Origin: Ectocarpus siliculosus
Taxonomy: Eukaryota > Sar > Phaeophyceae > Ectocarpales > Ectocarpaceae
Length of the DNA stretch: 54,463 bases
NCBI GenBank assembly: GCA_000310025.1
Contig: FN649752.1
Span: 2,980,845-3,035,307, forward strand
Direction of reading: 5' to 3'
The number at the start of each line of letters is the position of its first letter. Position 1 is the first letter of the stretch. The position numbers and the translations under genes are program-made. Below the pieces are notes generated by a model that was not told where the DNA came from, did no database searches, and worked only from the letters and a program-made list of their open reading frames with translations. Shown here one piece after another: positions 21,601 through 35,300 of this stretch.

Positions 21601-24600
21601 TACAACGGCAAACCCAATTTTTTCGGCGGGGTCGCGCCCTAGCGGAAAGTCGCTCGCCTCTGCCCGCCTCCTCATCAACCGAACACGGCCAAACACCGCG
21701 GGAAGAGGGGAACATACGGGCACGCAGACAGACAGCCATTAGGCGGTCGTTGTACACCACACGATGAACAGCTAACTCCCAGGCCGCCGCTTCACCTTGA
21801 ACCACTTCCCCGCCGCCTGAAGCTCTTGCACCTTCTCCTTGAGCTTCCGCCCTCCCTCAGCCCCCGACTCTCCTTCCAGCATCACTACCAGTTCCTCCCC
21901 CTCGCCCGCGCCCTCCCACACCACCCTGGCGGGGATGCGCCAGACCGTCCCCTGTCCCCCATCATCCCCCTTCGCGGATGCGGCGGTGGCGGTGGCGGGG
22001 TCTTCTGCCATCGCGAGGAAGCGCGCCTGGGAGGTGCTGCCGTCCTCCGCGAGGGTGAGAACCGGGTACCCCACCTTCATTTTTTGTTGTTGAGCAGACG
22101 GGAGGATTGAAGGTTCAGAAAGGGATACTGTACGACAACGATTGCAAGAAGAAACGACAGCTGGGAGTGACAACGGGGAGAGAAGGAAAAAGGGCGTATA
22201 ATAGCTGCAATATTTAATAAAAAGGGGTTGTGATGGGGGATAGGTCACTTTCGGCACTATGATCTCCGACAGTAGGTGTTTATTGCGGGTGCGTACCATC
22301 GAGCGAATCGCAGGGCGGCGCTCACACCACACCACACCACACCACACCACACCACAGCAAACCATACCATGCCGTATGGCACCGAACCTTCACCATACCA
22401 TACCACACCACAGCAAACCATACCATGCCGTATGGCACCAAACCTTTACCATACCATACCATAACACACCACACCACAGCAAACCATACCATGCCGTATG
22501 GCACCGAACCTTCACCATACCATACCATACCATTAACACACCACACCACGCGATACCGCACCACAACATGCCTCATCACATCGCGCCCGCACTCTCCGCG
22601 CAACAGTTCTATCCCGTACCAGCACGCGAAAAAGAGAGAGCAAAGAGAGAGCAACAGCCACGACCAAGCACGACAGAACACAACGGCACTCACAAACACC
22701 AACAAGAACCAACCTTCCGGGTCCACGTGTCCATGAGGGCGCCGACGTCCTTGCCGGTAACGTTCCCCAGGGCCGCCCAGAGGTCGTCCGAGCGTGCGTT
22801 GCCGTAGCTGTGCTTGACCAGGTAGTCGTGGATGCCTGCATGCATACACCGCGTCATTACGGCGGTGTGTGTACATCGTTTGGTTTCGTAGAGACAAAGG
22901 AGGTCGTACGTGTTGCGAGGTTGTCGCAGGGGGCACGACGGACAGCAGTATCTGGGCCCCTAGCACATACGCCCTTTCTCCCTGTCGGTGAACGAAATCA
23001 TTTCCTGTGCGCCAGATGCAACAAAAAACGCACACAAGACAACACACCTCGCATGAACTCCGCGACGCCCAGGTGTCCCGCGAGCATACGGATGACGCTG
23101 GCGCCCTTCGCGTACGAGATCGCATCGAAGATCTCGTTGATCTGATCCGGGTTGTCGACCTACGTTTTCGTTCGCGTGGTAAGGGAAAGGGTAGCGGGCA
23201 AGGGGGGAGGGTGCTTTCGCTTTCACTACCAATCATCGTAGAATGAAATTGTGTCCGAGATATAAGCGTTGGCTGCTACGCCTGTAGCCCGCCTTCTGCA
23301 CGCTACAGCAATCTTGCTTTCCCCACAGAAAAAACTCACCTGCTCTTCTATCATGACGGCTGACTGCCAAACTTCTCACAGACCTCTATGAGAGGATGGG
23401 TACAGGCGGGCGCCGTGCTGTCTTGTTTTGGTTCGTTGAACCCGGTGAGTGGCATATACATGGTTGTTCCCGTTGTCGTTGTGTGTGGGAAAATGTGTTT
23501 TCTTAACTAGCGTCATATCATATCGAAAAAGACGTCATGTCTTGTATCGGGATAGAATACACCAACAATTTCTCCTAATCAAAGGGCAAGGGTTCTACCG
23601 ACAAGTTTCTGTCTATCTGTCTGTCTGTCCGTCTGTTCGTTTACAGTAGGCATACGTATTGTCCGTTTGTCTGTCTGCTGTTTCGCACCTTGACTTCGAT
23701 GGGGTGCGAAGCGACGAGGGAGTCCAGCGCCATGGCCTGCGGAAACACCATTGAGTCGAAGTCTGCACCATAGCGCCGCCACCGCCGCCACCGCCGCCGC
23801 CACCACACCGTACCGACCGACCCAGGCACCGCCAACCCCCAACCCACGGTAACCGCCATGCCGCAGGCGACAGAGAACACACACGCGGAGCGGCGTTCGA
23901 AGAGCAGTGGTACATCAGCGTGTAAGACTAAGCCCACCAATCATTGAAGCAACAACATTGTGTAGTCGGAAGCAAAAATCAATCGTTCAACAGCACCAGC
24001 TGCGGTGTCGTGTGCTTAGTGACCCTTTCTACATTGCAACACTTTCCGCTCGCGAGTGCGCCATGAGTCGAGGCGGTGGTGATCAACATACACCCTTTGG
24101 GTTTTTTCCAGATCTCCCCCACTCACGGCACGGGCATGCGACGTGCTGGGAAAAGTCGAGGCCAGCCGCCCAAGCTCGGCACGACGCAAGGCTGCGCGGC
24201 ACACAGAGTGGCACCGCCGCACGAGGGACAAACACCAACAAAATACGGCAACAAACACATCACATATCACATGGTATATGCACTACGGTACAAACGGTTA
24301 ACAGGCTTGGCACCAGGCGTGCGGCGTGTATGTGTCTTTATTATTAGCATCGACCGCGCTAACAGGCTGACCAATGAAAAGACGTCAGTCTTAGTGCGGT
24401 TGAAAACACAAAACGCTTCTATCTGCCATGAACTGGGACCCCGAGAGGGTGTGTGTGTGTGCCTGTGTCATGAGTACATACCTGACCAGATGTCCCACTC
24501 GGGAAAGATGTGGTCCACCGCCACGAACTCCATGTACCTGCAAGGCGTACAGAGCACGATTGCGGGGGGGGGGGAGGGGGAGCAATCAAGTAATCAAGGC

Positions 24601-25780
24601 GTAAAGACCGGCCGGGAAGAGAGACTGGCGAGGTGTACAGACATGCTTCCTGGCCTCTCGACTTCCAGCCCCCGGACTACTGTAGCTCTCGCGAACCCTA
24701 TCCTACCCCGATCCCGCCACGCTTGAAACGAGGACGACGACATCGGCCAGACATCATGCTCTCACAACACGACTTTCTACCGGCTGGGGCGACGCCGAAC
24801 ACCACTATCATCACCGTCACTACCACATCACCATCACCGCTATCAACACCAATACCACCACCATTACCACCACAGTAACAGCAACAGTGGCTAAGACGTG
24901 CGCATGCACATGAAGCAAAACCCCTTGCCCAAGTCGGATCCGAAACACACACTATGAACATCTGATTCCACACAATGAATGCACCTCTCGGACATGCCGT
25001 CTTAAAAAAAAACTCGAGGTCAGTTCCAATGTTCAAATACGATCAAGGCTCCCAAACAACCCCCCCCCCAATCCCAAGAACAACCACGAAACCCCTCCTA
25101 ACGGGTCGGCTACACCCCCCACCCCACCTCGCGAAGCCCTCGTTGAGCCAGAGAGCGTCCCACCACTCCATGGTGACCAGGTTTCCGAACCACTGGTGTG
25201 CCAGCTCGTGGCACACGGTCCGGGCGATGGCCTTCTTTGTGGCGGTGGAGGAGGTGGCCTCGTGTACCAGCAGACGGGCCTCCCGGTAGGTCACGCAGCC
25301 CCAGTTCTCCATGGCCCCCGCCGCGAAATCTGAAGGGGGGCGAGGGGAGGGGTCCCGCGAAATGTGGATCAGTTTGTGTGGATGGGTAAGGGTTCACCCG
25401 AGATGTGGATGGGTGAGGGGTCCCGTGAATTCTGATCGGGTGAGGTCCCCGCGAAATGTGGATGGTTGAGGGGTCCCGCGAAGTATGAATGGATGAGGGG
25501 TCCCGCGAAATGTCGATGGATGAGGGGGCCCCGCCAAATCTAATTGGGTGAGGGGTCGCGCCAAATCTGGACGGGTGAGGCGTGAGGCGTCGATCGTTGT
25601 TGCTGCTGCTGCTGTGGTTGTGGTTGGTGGCGAGTTTCAGGTGTTGTAGTAGCGTGTGGTGTGTGGTACTCTTCTTGGGTAGTTGGCCTGTGATTACGGC
25701 AGGCGTCCGCGTCAGTTGGACCGGTGCGGATGTTAAAAGGTGCGCAGCAGAGACAGGAATGTTTATTTTTTAAGGTGAAT

Positions 25781-25814
<34 letters not shown>

Positions 25815-27541
25815 CGTCCCATGCATGGTGAATACATTCTTTACACCCTATCGACCAATTCAGTTGAATGAAGTGAAACTACTCAGTGAATGGGGAGGGA
25901 ATGAATTGAACGTATGTAACGCCGGCTGCCTGCCTGTACAAGAACACAGATCAAGGAGAGGCACCAGGCTGAGACAGAGAGTAAACATGGCCATGAAAAA
26001 ATGTGCGTGCGTGTGTGCGTGTGAAGCGTGGTTGGTGTATACCTGGGATGGCGAGAAGGTCACTCTTCTGAAGAGGGTAGGGCACCTTGAACACCGTCTC
26101 CGCGTAGTACTCTAGCGCCTTCGACGCCACATGCAGAGCGAATCGCCCCTGATCTCGACAGTCACATCAGACCGAGGAAGAAAATTCACCACAGTACAAG
26201 AAACACGGAACAGACACAAAAAAACGCGTAAAGTTTTAAGCCTATCCGAAACACGCGTTACAAGATGACAACACGCACCAATGAGAAGTAGAATAAACAA
26301 TATTCACGAGCAGCCGTTGGTACCTCCATTTGGCCTGTCGATTTCCCAGGCTAGCACTGTTACAATTAAGAGCGGTGGCGGTTGTGAGCGAAGGAAACGA
26401 AACTTATGAGGTGTATTGCGATGCTGAGCACACGATGAGGCAGAGGAACAAAAATGTTAAGTACCATTCAAGACGCTCAGCAGGATCTGTCTGTACCTGC
26501 CCGTAACGAGAAGAACGATCAGGCTCCCGCTGGTGCTTTTAACAAGAAAAACAAAGTAATAGCAGCGATCGGGGTACCGAATTTGCTGGGGCTCACCCCC
26601 TCCCATATTCAACGGACGTGCAGCGCCTGCTGAAGGTATCTCCTCCCCCTATCCGTCGCACCTGCTCCGCCTTTCCAACCGGCGTGTACACGGTCGTCAA
26701 CACCCCGGACGCGTTGTACGCCGACACAAAATCGAACTCCCCGATCACCTGAGCATAAAAAACAATGCGTTTGCAAGGGGATCGGTAAGGAGAGAAGGAG
26801 GGAGAGTTTCGAAAAAAGTAGATACATGGCGGGTGGTGGCTTCCAAGCGGATAGAGAACGACAAGGAGAGATTTCGCACAGCTTGAGACATAGCTTCGTG
26901 TGATGCAGGTACTTTCAGGGTAAACAGTGCGCAAAGCTCGGCAGCTAGGATCAATTTGATCGAAAGTATGTACAGCTCGGATCGTGAATCTTGGCTAATC
27001 CTCTCCAAGAAAAGTCTCTGTCGCAACCCATGCATAGTGCCTTGGCAAATAAACCATGTAGAAAACAGTTTCCGATACAATACCACAGCAGTTCAACCCC
27101 GAAAAATTATGCCATGCTGACAAACAGATGAAAAAGGCAGAAAGCAGGCGCACCGCTCGAGAGATATCTAGACCTTCCGAGATGGCGCACGAACAAATAA
27201 AGCAAAATCCACCGGCGGCGAGGCTAGAGGAGTTCAATACAGACACGGGAGCAACGAGAAGAAAAGAGGGCACTGGCGCAGTTGTCTCGAGGCGAAAGGT
27301 TTAGAGAACAAACCTGCCCACGGTGTATTCAGGTCTGACGAGAGGGTGTAACCATGCAGCCGTAGAGGGCGATGCGCGTTGACTCCCTCTCTCGCGCAGC
27401 AACGCCGAAACCAGCCGAGGCGAGCGGAAAGACGGTCGCGGCAAGCTAGAGTACGACACGACACAACGAGTCGCAGACCAAGCTTTCGCGCAACACCGCC
27501 CGCCGCCTTAACCACCCACCAACAAAAAAAACAACATCATC

Positions 27542-27593
<52 letters not shown>

Positions 27594-29622
27594 GCACCAA
27601 CACAGCCACAACCACAACTAAACACCACCAACCACAACTAAACACCACCAACACCAATACCACCTACGACGACGACAAACACCAACAAAACACAAACAAT
27701 TCACTTCCCGAAGCGGGGCGAAGAAAAAAAAAACGACGAACGCGAAAGCAAGAAAGCAAGAAAGCAAGAGCAGGCCTCCCTCACCAGCGCCAGGAGGTAG
27801 GTGGACATGACGGGCGTCTCCGCGAACCTCCACCTGCGGCGCCGCTCCTTCCTGCCCGAAGGGAGCTCCGCGGTCTCCTCGTTGGACATCATGACAGGGG
27901 TGTTGCTCACCACTCGACGGTCGAGGGGGGCCAGCACCTCCAGCTCGAACCTGGCGACGTGCACGACGCGAAAAAAAACACTATATATATATACTGTACA
28001 TGTTTTCCAAGTGTTTGTGTATTTTACACGCATGTAGAGCGGTTGAAAAACGGCGACGGACTAGACACGCGTGTGTTCGACTTGACGTCAAACGGAATCG
28101 CTTTCACACGAACACACCGAACCGTACGCATGTATGCCACAATTTTGTTGCGGACCCCCCTGACGTGCGTGAGGTCACACGAACAAAACACCACACACAT
28201 CTTGAAGTAGGTACAAATAGGCAACCTGTGGTCTCAGGGGGTGGTGGTTCGGTAAACACCCCCCCATAGGGTCAGGGTTAAGAGAGGGTGCCGCCTCCTA
28301 CTTGTTGTGAAATTTCCTTTTTCTTCTAGACGGACACGCTTCGTATTTTCACTCGTGCCTGGGAATATCTACGGTAGCTGTTGGTGGGCTGCTCCGGAAT
28401 ACCACGACTCGTTTCTTCCGGAATCGAACTGCTGTTGCGGTGGGCGTTTAGACCACGAAGATATGAGGGGGCGGTGCGGGGGAAACGACTCGTGTATCTT
28501 CCTAAAGGCCGCGGGATAGACTTGACTATTAACAGCTGAGCCACTTCTGCGACAAGCGGCACCCACCACCATCAACCGAAACAACCATCACCATCACTAC
28601 CACCACCCGTATTGTAGCAAATTCGTCCACTCCTAGACGTCACCCACGGGGAGGGTCCTCGCGGATGAAGATAAGTCCTCTACCTTTTTTGCACACGGTA
28701 CCGAACACGCCTTCACCATCGTCCCGTTTTCGTTTCCCGTTTTCGACGCCCGCCAGAAAAATCACTCACTCCGCGCACCCCGCATAGGTCTCGCTCGTCC
28801 TCTCTATACCCACGGGACCCCCGAACCCCGAACTGGGGGGTCGGCGACGAAGCCGACAAGGACGCCTCCAAAGGGGGTGGGCGTGTGGGTTTTCTTCTGA
28901 CGTGTGCGCTGCCTGGCGTACGCCGCGCTCCGACAGATCGTTTTCCATTTGATCCATCGAACGGGTGTTTTTTTCGTTCGTTTGTGAAAAAAGAAGGAAA
29001 AAAAGAGAGAAAAAATGTGCAAAGTCTCTTCTTGTGATTTTGCCTTACGGAAACAATAAACGGATTTTGTTTCTACATCTCCGTATGACAAAAACAAAAC
29101 GTAAGGGTATGTATCGCTGTCACTATCTTGTACACATCCTTGGAGAAAGGCCCGTCGTTCCGACACAAGCCAGCGCTGCGCCATGTAGCGGGCCAGCGCT
29201 ATCGTCCACAACGGCAAAGCAGCCCGGGGGTACACAGGCACCAACAAGCAAGAGACGCTCTTGTCGGCCCAGTGATGGAGTCAGCACACCTGGCCTTGAT
29301 GGCGGGCTCGTCCCAGCACGGGAAAGCTCTCCTAGCGTCGGTGGCCTCGAACTGCGTGACGGCCATGGTCTTGGTCTCTCCATCGGGGCCCTTCGGGTTG
29401 GTTTAAGAAACCAAAACGTAGGTACCACGTAACAGAAAGTGGCAGCAGCGGCGGGGGGAGCAGCATATCACGGAACAGGAAGAGGCGGCAGGAGCAGCAG
29501 CAACAGCAGGATCAGACTGGTGGATTTGCTCTGTAGAGAATGGTCACTGAATGTCAACAGGTAGATGAGTTACGGTGTATGCTGATCAGAGGGCGGGGTT
29601 CGGACACCGGAAAAACACAGCT

Positions 29623-29654
<32 letters not shown>

Positions 29655-31954
29655 TGTATCATAACCACAGCGTAGTCGAAGACAACTGCGTGCACCGCTA
29701 ATAGGGAACAGGAGGGATTTAATGGCAAAAAAGGAACGTGATTAGGCAGAGAAGTATGCCTCTTAGGAGCAGGCGAATCGACAGCAATGAATGAGGGGCA
29801 CAGAGGGGAAAACCTAAAACAACAACAACAACAACCAACAACAAAACACACCATTTTTCGCCACCATAGGTTGAGACTCACGGTGTACTTGGACCGATAG
29901 AGGCCGGCCAGCTTGTCGTTGATGCTCCCCTCGAAGCTCAGCTCGAGCTTGACGCCGCCCACCGGGAGAGCCTCCACGAAGCAGAGGGTCACGGTCTGGG
30001 CCTTCGAATCGTACTCAGTCCTCACCGTCGACAACTAACCGCCGGGGCGGGAAGACAATGCCGGCCAAGAAACAAGCAATTGAGAGTCATGCACGGGTGC
30101 CTTTGACGGCTTCATCAGGGACACAAGCACCTAGGCGTAGCTCCGCCCCCCAGGCTTGGAGAGAGAGCGCGTTCCGGGACACAACACGTGTAGGTATTTC
30201 TTTTCCTGCTGCCGGTCACACCTTTTTCTGGCCGCCGCCGGCTTTGCCACCACCACCTCCATCATCCATCACAGCCTCCGCCGAAGTGACCCAGAGCTCA
30301 AGGGCGTGCAGCTCCACCGTTTTCACTTCCGACTTGACCTGGGGAACGAAATCGGCGGCATCATGCGAACGACGAATCGATTCAGGTTTAACGCGTATTT
30401 CTTAATGTTGTCTTGTTCCGTATCAGGGGTCCAGCAGGAACAAAAAGGCGATCTCCTCTCTCACGCTGCTGTCCCCACCATGTTGCTATAACCAGCTGCC
30501 TGTCAGATATAGTTCAATGTTGTAGATAAACAGTCGGGAGCGGGAGAGGGTATGGGTGCAATGCGGCTGCGGGGCGTGTAGATCACCATAAAAACATGGT
30601 GGGAACGACAGCAGCAGCAATATTCGACCAAACAATCAGCAGATCGCCGGAGGATCAGGCAGGCGCACCGGGAGTGCTATGTGCTGTAGGCCAATAACAA
30701 CCCTAGCAAGAGTCCAGATGAATTGCGAGGCTACATGTAGACCGGCAGAAATAACTCAACCGGACAGACCGAGCTGTCTGTGCGTGGTGCACTCATCTTC
30801 CCAACAGCCAACTACAGCAGCCAGAACAAATTCGTTTTCGGTGTGCGTGCTAGATGAGCTGTCAACAGGGGCCTGCCCTCGCGTCTACAACAGGATGCAC
30901 GTATCGCGCACAAGTCGTCCGCAGAGGGAAAGCGATACCATTAATAACTTCTGTCGTTGAGAGCCTCTTTTCTCGTCCTTCACGAGGGTATCAAGATCAA
31001 ACCAGAAAGCAACGCCACGGCAGCAGCATCTTTTTCGTTCGTGTAGTTGGAAAGCGGCATATCTTTCATCTCGGGTCACCCACGGACTTCTTCCTGCGCG
31101 TATCACGTACACCCTTGTACAACCATCTTGATCGACACATGTATCTTGAAGCATGCGTCTCTCTGTTGAATGTGAGTTGGGACCCACTGCCTGGGGGAGC
31201 CTGTCGTAGTTGCTTCTAACACCAGAACTACCGGCCACATTCACACCCGACGCGATGGAAACAGAGACTGCTCGTTGGGTACGGGAAACGCACGATTGGG
31301 GAAGTTCTTTAGAGTAGATCGTGCAAATCACACATGCCTTGTGCACAGTCTGACAGGAAGAAACAACGTGGACTACAAACAGGCATGCACCCTCCAGCAA
31401 TATACACACACATGCAAGCCAGTAGCAAGGGAGGGATAAGGAGGTACAGGGCGCACCGGGTGCAATTCGTCTAACGCACGCTCTGCTGCACAACTTCTAA
31501 ACCCAAAGATATACGTTGTTTTTTCACCCTTCAGCACACCTAAAGTGTCTCTGTCATCCTGCGCCGCCATGCAGCAGCAGCAGCAGCAGCGCAGCAGCCA
31601 AAGGGCTGATCCTCGGCAGAAAGGTTGCATACCACAAAACAAAACAGAGGCAGTACTGCTATAGACATATTGCACTGAATGATTCGAGGTAAAAGGCAGT
31701 CCCTGGATTCCTGCACTACGTAGTCTGCTGCCCGTTAAACCACCCTCTCCAACAACTTTACGTGTAGACTATTTGCCCGCGGTTGTTGGGAGAACATTGA
31801 CATAATCACATCGGTCTTGTCAACCCACCTCGCAATCGATTGCAACACTGCCGGCGAAGGTGCAACGGTCGAGATCCAGATCGTGGTATCTGAGGGTGTA
31901 CTTGACGGGGACAACGGTGTCCGGTAGACGGCATGATGTCTTCTGTCCCTCCAT
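15604..31954 (-). CDS. Puromycin-sensitive-type M1 aminopeptidase, at least 22 exons
   Basis: Zinc aminopeptidase removing N-terminal residues from peptides, probably cytosolic: no signal peptide, starts METGlu-Gly-Gln. Exons placed: 31954-31829, 30338-30222, 30034-29882, 29390-29290, 27950-27785, 26748-26662, 26148-26043, 25329-25128, 24537-24482, 23762-23689, 23159-23048, 22835-22714, 22074-21796, 21262-21195, 20880-20700, 19557-19462, 18877-18741, 18394-18340, 17585-17460, 16583-16460, 15969-15880, 15691-15604 (stop TGA 15606-15604). All joins keep phase except between 16460 and 15969, where a short exon is missing; another probably lies between 20700 and 19557. About 888 codons placed, near the usual 870-920. 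Landmarks: CRLPDTVVP at the start; [19 protein letters not shown] about 143; GAMEN 290-294; HELAH 326-330 with Glu349 in WLNEGFA (HEXXH-X18-E); catalytic Tyr412 in [12 protein letters not shown]1-like C-terminal helices with PADR and VRLQD. It is divergent from the F-box gene. Confidence 0.93.
18659..18690. repeat. CTG microsatellite in an aminopeptidase intron
   Basis: About ten CTG units followed by CCA/CTA triplets to 18720. It lies between exons 18877-18741 and 18394-18340, close to the donor at 18740. Confidence 0.9.
22324..22560. repeat. Minisatellite in an aminopeptidase intron
   Basis: A run of CACAC/CCACA units followed by three copies of a unit of about 58 bp, each with ACCATACCATGCCGTATGG and CACCRAACCTT. 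It lies in the intron between 22714 and 22074. Translations through it (repeating Tyr/His/Thr) are not coding. Confidence 0.85.
25338..25580. repeat. 27-bp minisatellite next to a splice acceptor
   Basis: About eight 27-bp units with the pattern GGGTCCCGCGAAATGTGG then ATGGGTGAG, variably mutated. The array starts within 10 bp of the acceptor of the exon that encodes the HELAH zinc site (25329-25128). The unit core CGCGAAAT is also the first bases of that exon read in reverse. Confidence 0.85.
25782..25815. repeat. CAA microsatellite
   Basis: About 11 CAA units on the plus strand, in the intron between exons 26148-26043 and 25329-25128; the pre-mRNA therefore carries GUU repeats. Confidence 0.9.
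27541..27592. repeat. CAA microsatellite
   Basis: About 17 CAA units on the plus strand, in the intron between exons 27950-27785 and 26748-26662; GUU-type in the transcript. Confidence 0.9.
29624..29653. repeat. CAG microsatellite
   Basis: Ten CAG units on the plus strand, in the intron between exons 30034-29882 and 29390-29290. Confidence 0.9.
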
Positions 31955-32387
31955 TGTTCTTCGAGGTAACGACGTTCCCGGCGTTGGCTATGCCCCGTGT
32001 CCGCCCGGCTGTGGCTCGATGTTGATCTACAGGTTCTACGATCTACGGAGATATAGGGGTTCCTTGCCGTGCGCATATGTGTGGTACACGTATATACCTA
32101 GCTTATCTGCGTGCTACCAAATCAGCAGATGTACAGCCCACGGCACCACGGCATGCCACGCTCCTCTGGTCCACAGGACGAAGGACTGTAACGCGTGTGT
32201 ACGCTTATCAGACGCCTCTTCTCCCGTTTTCCTGGTGGTGGTGGTGAATCAGGACGGTGTTCTGCTGAAGTCACGTGCTACATTAGATCACCACGTGCGA
32301 CAGAATCTCCCAAACAGCGAAAAGGGACACTGCTATAGTGCGACCCTACTTGCCGTTGTCGTGACCAACCGGGTGCCCCTCCTCAAA
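31955..32387. promoter_or_regulatory. Divergent promoter region of aminopeptidase and F-box genes
   Basis: 433 bp separate the start codon of the minus-strand aminopeptidase (31954) from that of the plus-strand F-box protein (32388). Both 5' leaders and any promoter elements must lie here unless either gene has an upstream untranslated exon. No TATA box stands out. Confidence 0.5.
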
Positions 32388-35300
32388 ATGCTGAACACAG
32401 CGACCATGAAGATGCCCGAGGACCAGTTCCTGAACGTCCTGTCCTACCTGGTCGTGGACTCGGTGTTCGCGATGTCATCCACGTGCCGCCAGCTTCACGA
32501 GTGGTGCAGGTGACTTGATACTGCTGGTTACAGCAGTAGTAGAATCTCCGAACTCCGAACTGTACATTCTGCCCGAAATCGCCTTTCCTGTGTGCGAGCG
32601 AGCGGTGTGTGGGCTTTTTGCGTGACCCCAGTGATGCCTGAAAACAATATCCGACGAAGCCGATTACCTTCTTCCCCGCGCCTCGGAAGAGGGCTTGGTG
32701 AGCGTGTGCTCCATACGCGGTAGGCTTTGTGGCGGCTGCGTACTTTGTGGCCAAGCCACGTCACGCGGTCTGCAAAAAATCCGTCACTTTGAGACGCCTT
32801 TCAGAGAGCGGTCAAGGCAGAGGTCATCATGTAACCCGTTACTGCTACTGCTGTGTTGTGTGCGTACTGCTTGACGTAAATCTTTCGGTGTTTTTTCTAA
32901 ACTGGTTATTATCTGATACAGCAGTTGTAGTGCGTAGAGTGACGGACACGTGGCCGATATGGCGCAACGGCCGCCGCGCTGAAGGCGGTTGCCGTTCAAC
33001 GTAGGGGGGCAGCTTGCCGTGGGTTTATTAGATACTACCAGAGTTTTAGGGTTGTGGGCCGGTGCGGCAGCAGTACGGGCGTTATTGACATCCGTCACGT
33101 CTACGAGTACACTACAGGCAACCTGCCCAAAAGCCCGCATGTAAACCAGTCTCGGTTTGACCGTTAAACCCCCGATATCATTGACAGCGTATGCGAAACG
33201 AGGGAATCGTCCTCGCAGACGTTGGGAGATAGATATTGTACTCATACAAAAACCTTTGTAACGGCGATCTCCACAATACGTCGTGTAGCATACCGCCGTG
33301 TGTACGCGATCCGCCTTATTTACATCGCTCTCGCCGCTATTTGCTGCTGTTGCGAGCTGCCTGCCTGCAGACCAGAGCCAGACAGAACCACCCTACAGAA
33401 CCACCCTTTGCCTGCTGCCTGCGGCCGATGCGGGCGGACTTACCCTTTTTGCCGAAGAAAGTTTGTCCAGATCCGTACACAAGGACTCCAAATGAGTAAA
33501 TTGCAAATAGCGGCTCTTTCCCGGAGGGAGGGAAGAGTGCGGAGGGAAAGCGGTATTCGACAGCCTCTTTTTGTAGTGTTTGGCGTACTACTGCTGTAGG
33601 CGCTACCTGTCTGGGTGTTCCGCAGGCGTCTTACCATCTTTACTGCTGTCTAACTTGCAACACCGTGTAAATGGTCCCTGGGCAGTGCCGGCATGTTCCC
33701 GCCGAGAACACCGGCCATATACCAGGTGACCCGGCACTGCTGCTGAGGCTCCGTTCCTGTGTGTACCAATCTGTGAATCTATCTAAACAAACCCCGTGAT
33801 TGGCGTTCATCCATCATCATGAACGTTGTTCAATATTTTCGACGTTCGCTGCGGTACAAAGAAGCCTGCTGTCGTTCTCCCAGAATTGCAGCAATTATCT
33901 AGTCCGTTTTGAGACCGTGGCGGCGGAGAAACAGCAGCAGCTCGTTCGTGTGGTGTATAATGTGCCCCGCCAAAAGCACCACGTTTATTGGCTCTGGCTG
34001 AAACCGTTTTCGCGCAGCACTAGTATCTATACCCCAGTGCTTATGTTTCCAACGTATTGCCGCACTCATGCCCACTCCTTTGGCGCGCGTTTTAAAACCG
34101 AGCAGTCTGTTTAAGGCGGTCGACGCCGGCGAGGAGGAACTGCGAAACGCGGACCTGGCGCTGCTAGTCAGGCGCTTCCCGGCCGTGAACGATCTCACCA
34201 TCCGCTCCGCCTCCCGGCTTACGACAGCATACGAGGTCCTTGCTGAGGTACGTGAATGCCCGAGATAAAACGTTTGAACAGTTATCCCCCGATACGTTAA
34301 CTGAGCGTAGACCTCCAAAACGGGTTGTGGGTGGCTGTGCAGTACTTGGTGTGTCTTTTGAAACATGTCCCCTTTTTTTTCTCTCGTCACGTCTCCACCG
34401 TGAGCGATTGTACCGGTCGACCTCTCGCCGGTATCCGGCGTGTCTGTCGCCTTCTCGCGAGCGTGCACAACACCTTGTGCGGACTCTCATGTTCCGCGCT
34501 ACCGCGAAAGTGTCTGCCGGTCTACTTCTCTTCTCGCCCGCGGTGCCCCCAAGTATTATTTCGCGTTGAACCCGTATCCGTCTCCCCCGTATCCGTCTCC
34601 CTTGTGGCGAATTTTCGGCCCATCGGCCTGCCCCCGTCGTGCCTATCATCGAAATAGACGCTGCTGTTGTCTGGTTTCCTACCTTCCTGTCTCCAGCCAT
34701 TCTTGTTTTTTTGTACTTTTTTTTTGTGCCCCGGCATACCAAACAATGGAGAGAGATACTTGTGTATTTTTTCTCGCCACATTCGTCCAATCGTTACTTT
34801 ACCTGCTGTACCGATTGATTGGCAAGTTGGTTCGCGCCTAGCTTCTCTCTCTATATATATGTATATATATTTTTTTTTAGAACACACAAGAGTGTGTGCC
34901 TGAAGGCGCACAACAGCAACAGTGGCGTGAATATGTCGACTCGCGTTGACTGGTCTCACTTGGGTTGCTGGCATTGAAAAATTCCAGGCAGTAGACTGTT
35001 GCAGTAAAGACGGTTGAGGTTGGTGCGCCCGCAAGGAAAAACTGGTCTCGAACGGCAGTTGGTCACAAAAAATCCGTGGAACACTTGTCTGTAGCGGCAA
35101 GGCCAAATGAATGCAGAGTCGCCCACCCACAAATACCTACGGATGAAGGTTATCTCCCTGTCTGCGCGCACGCGTGGCAGCGAGCAGACCGAAGTCGGGG
35201 GGGTGGGGGTGTGTGTTGTTGCACAGCAATTATTTTCGGCTACCAAACTGTTGTGTTTCACTCAACAAACTGCTGTTACGCGCAAAAGATTATGAACTCT

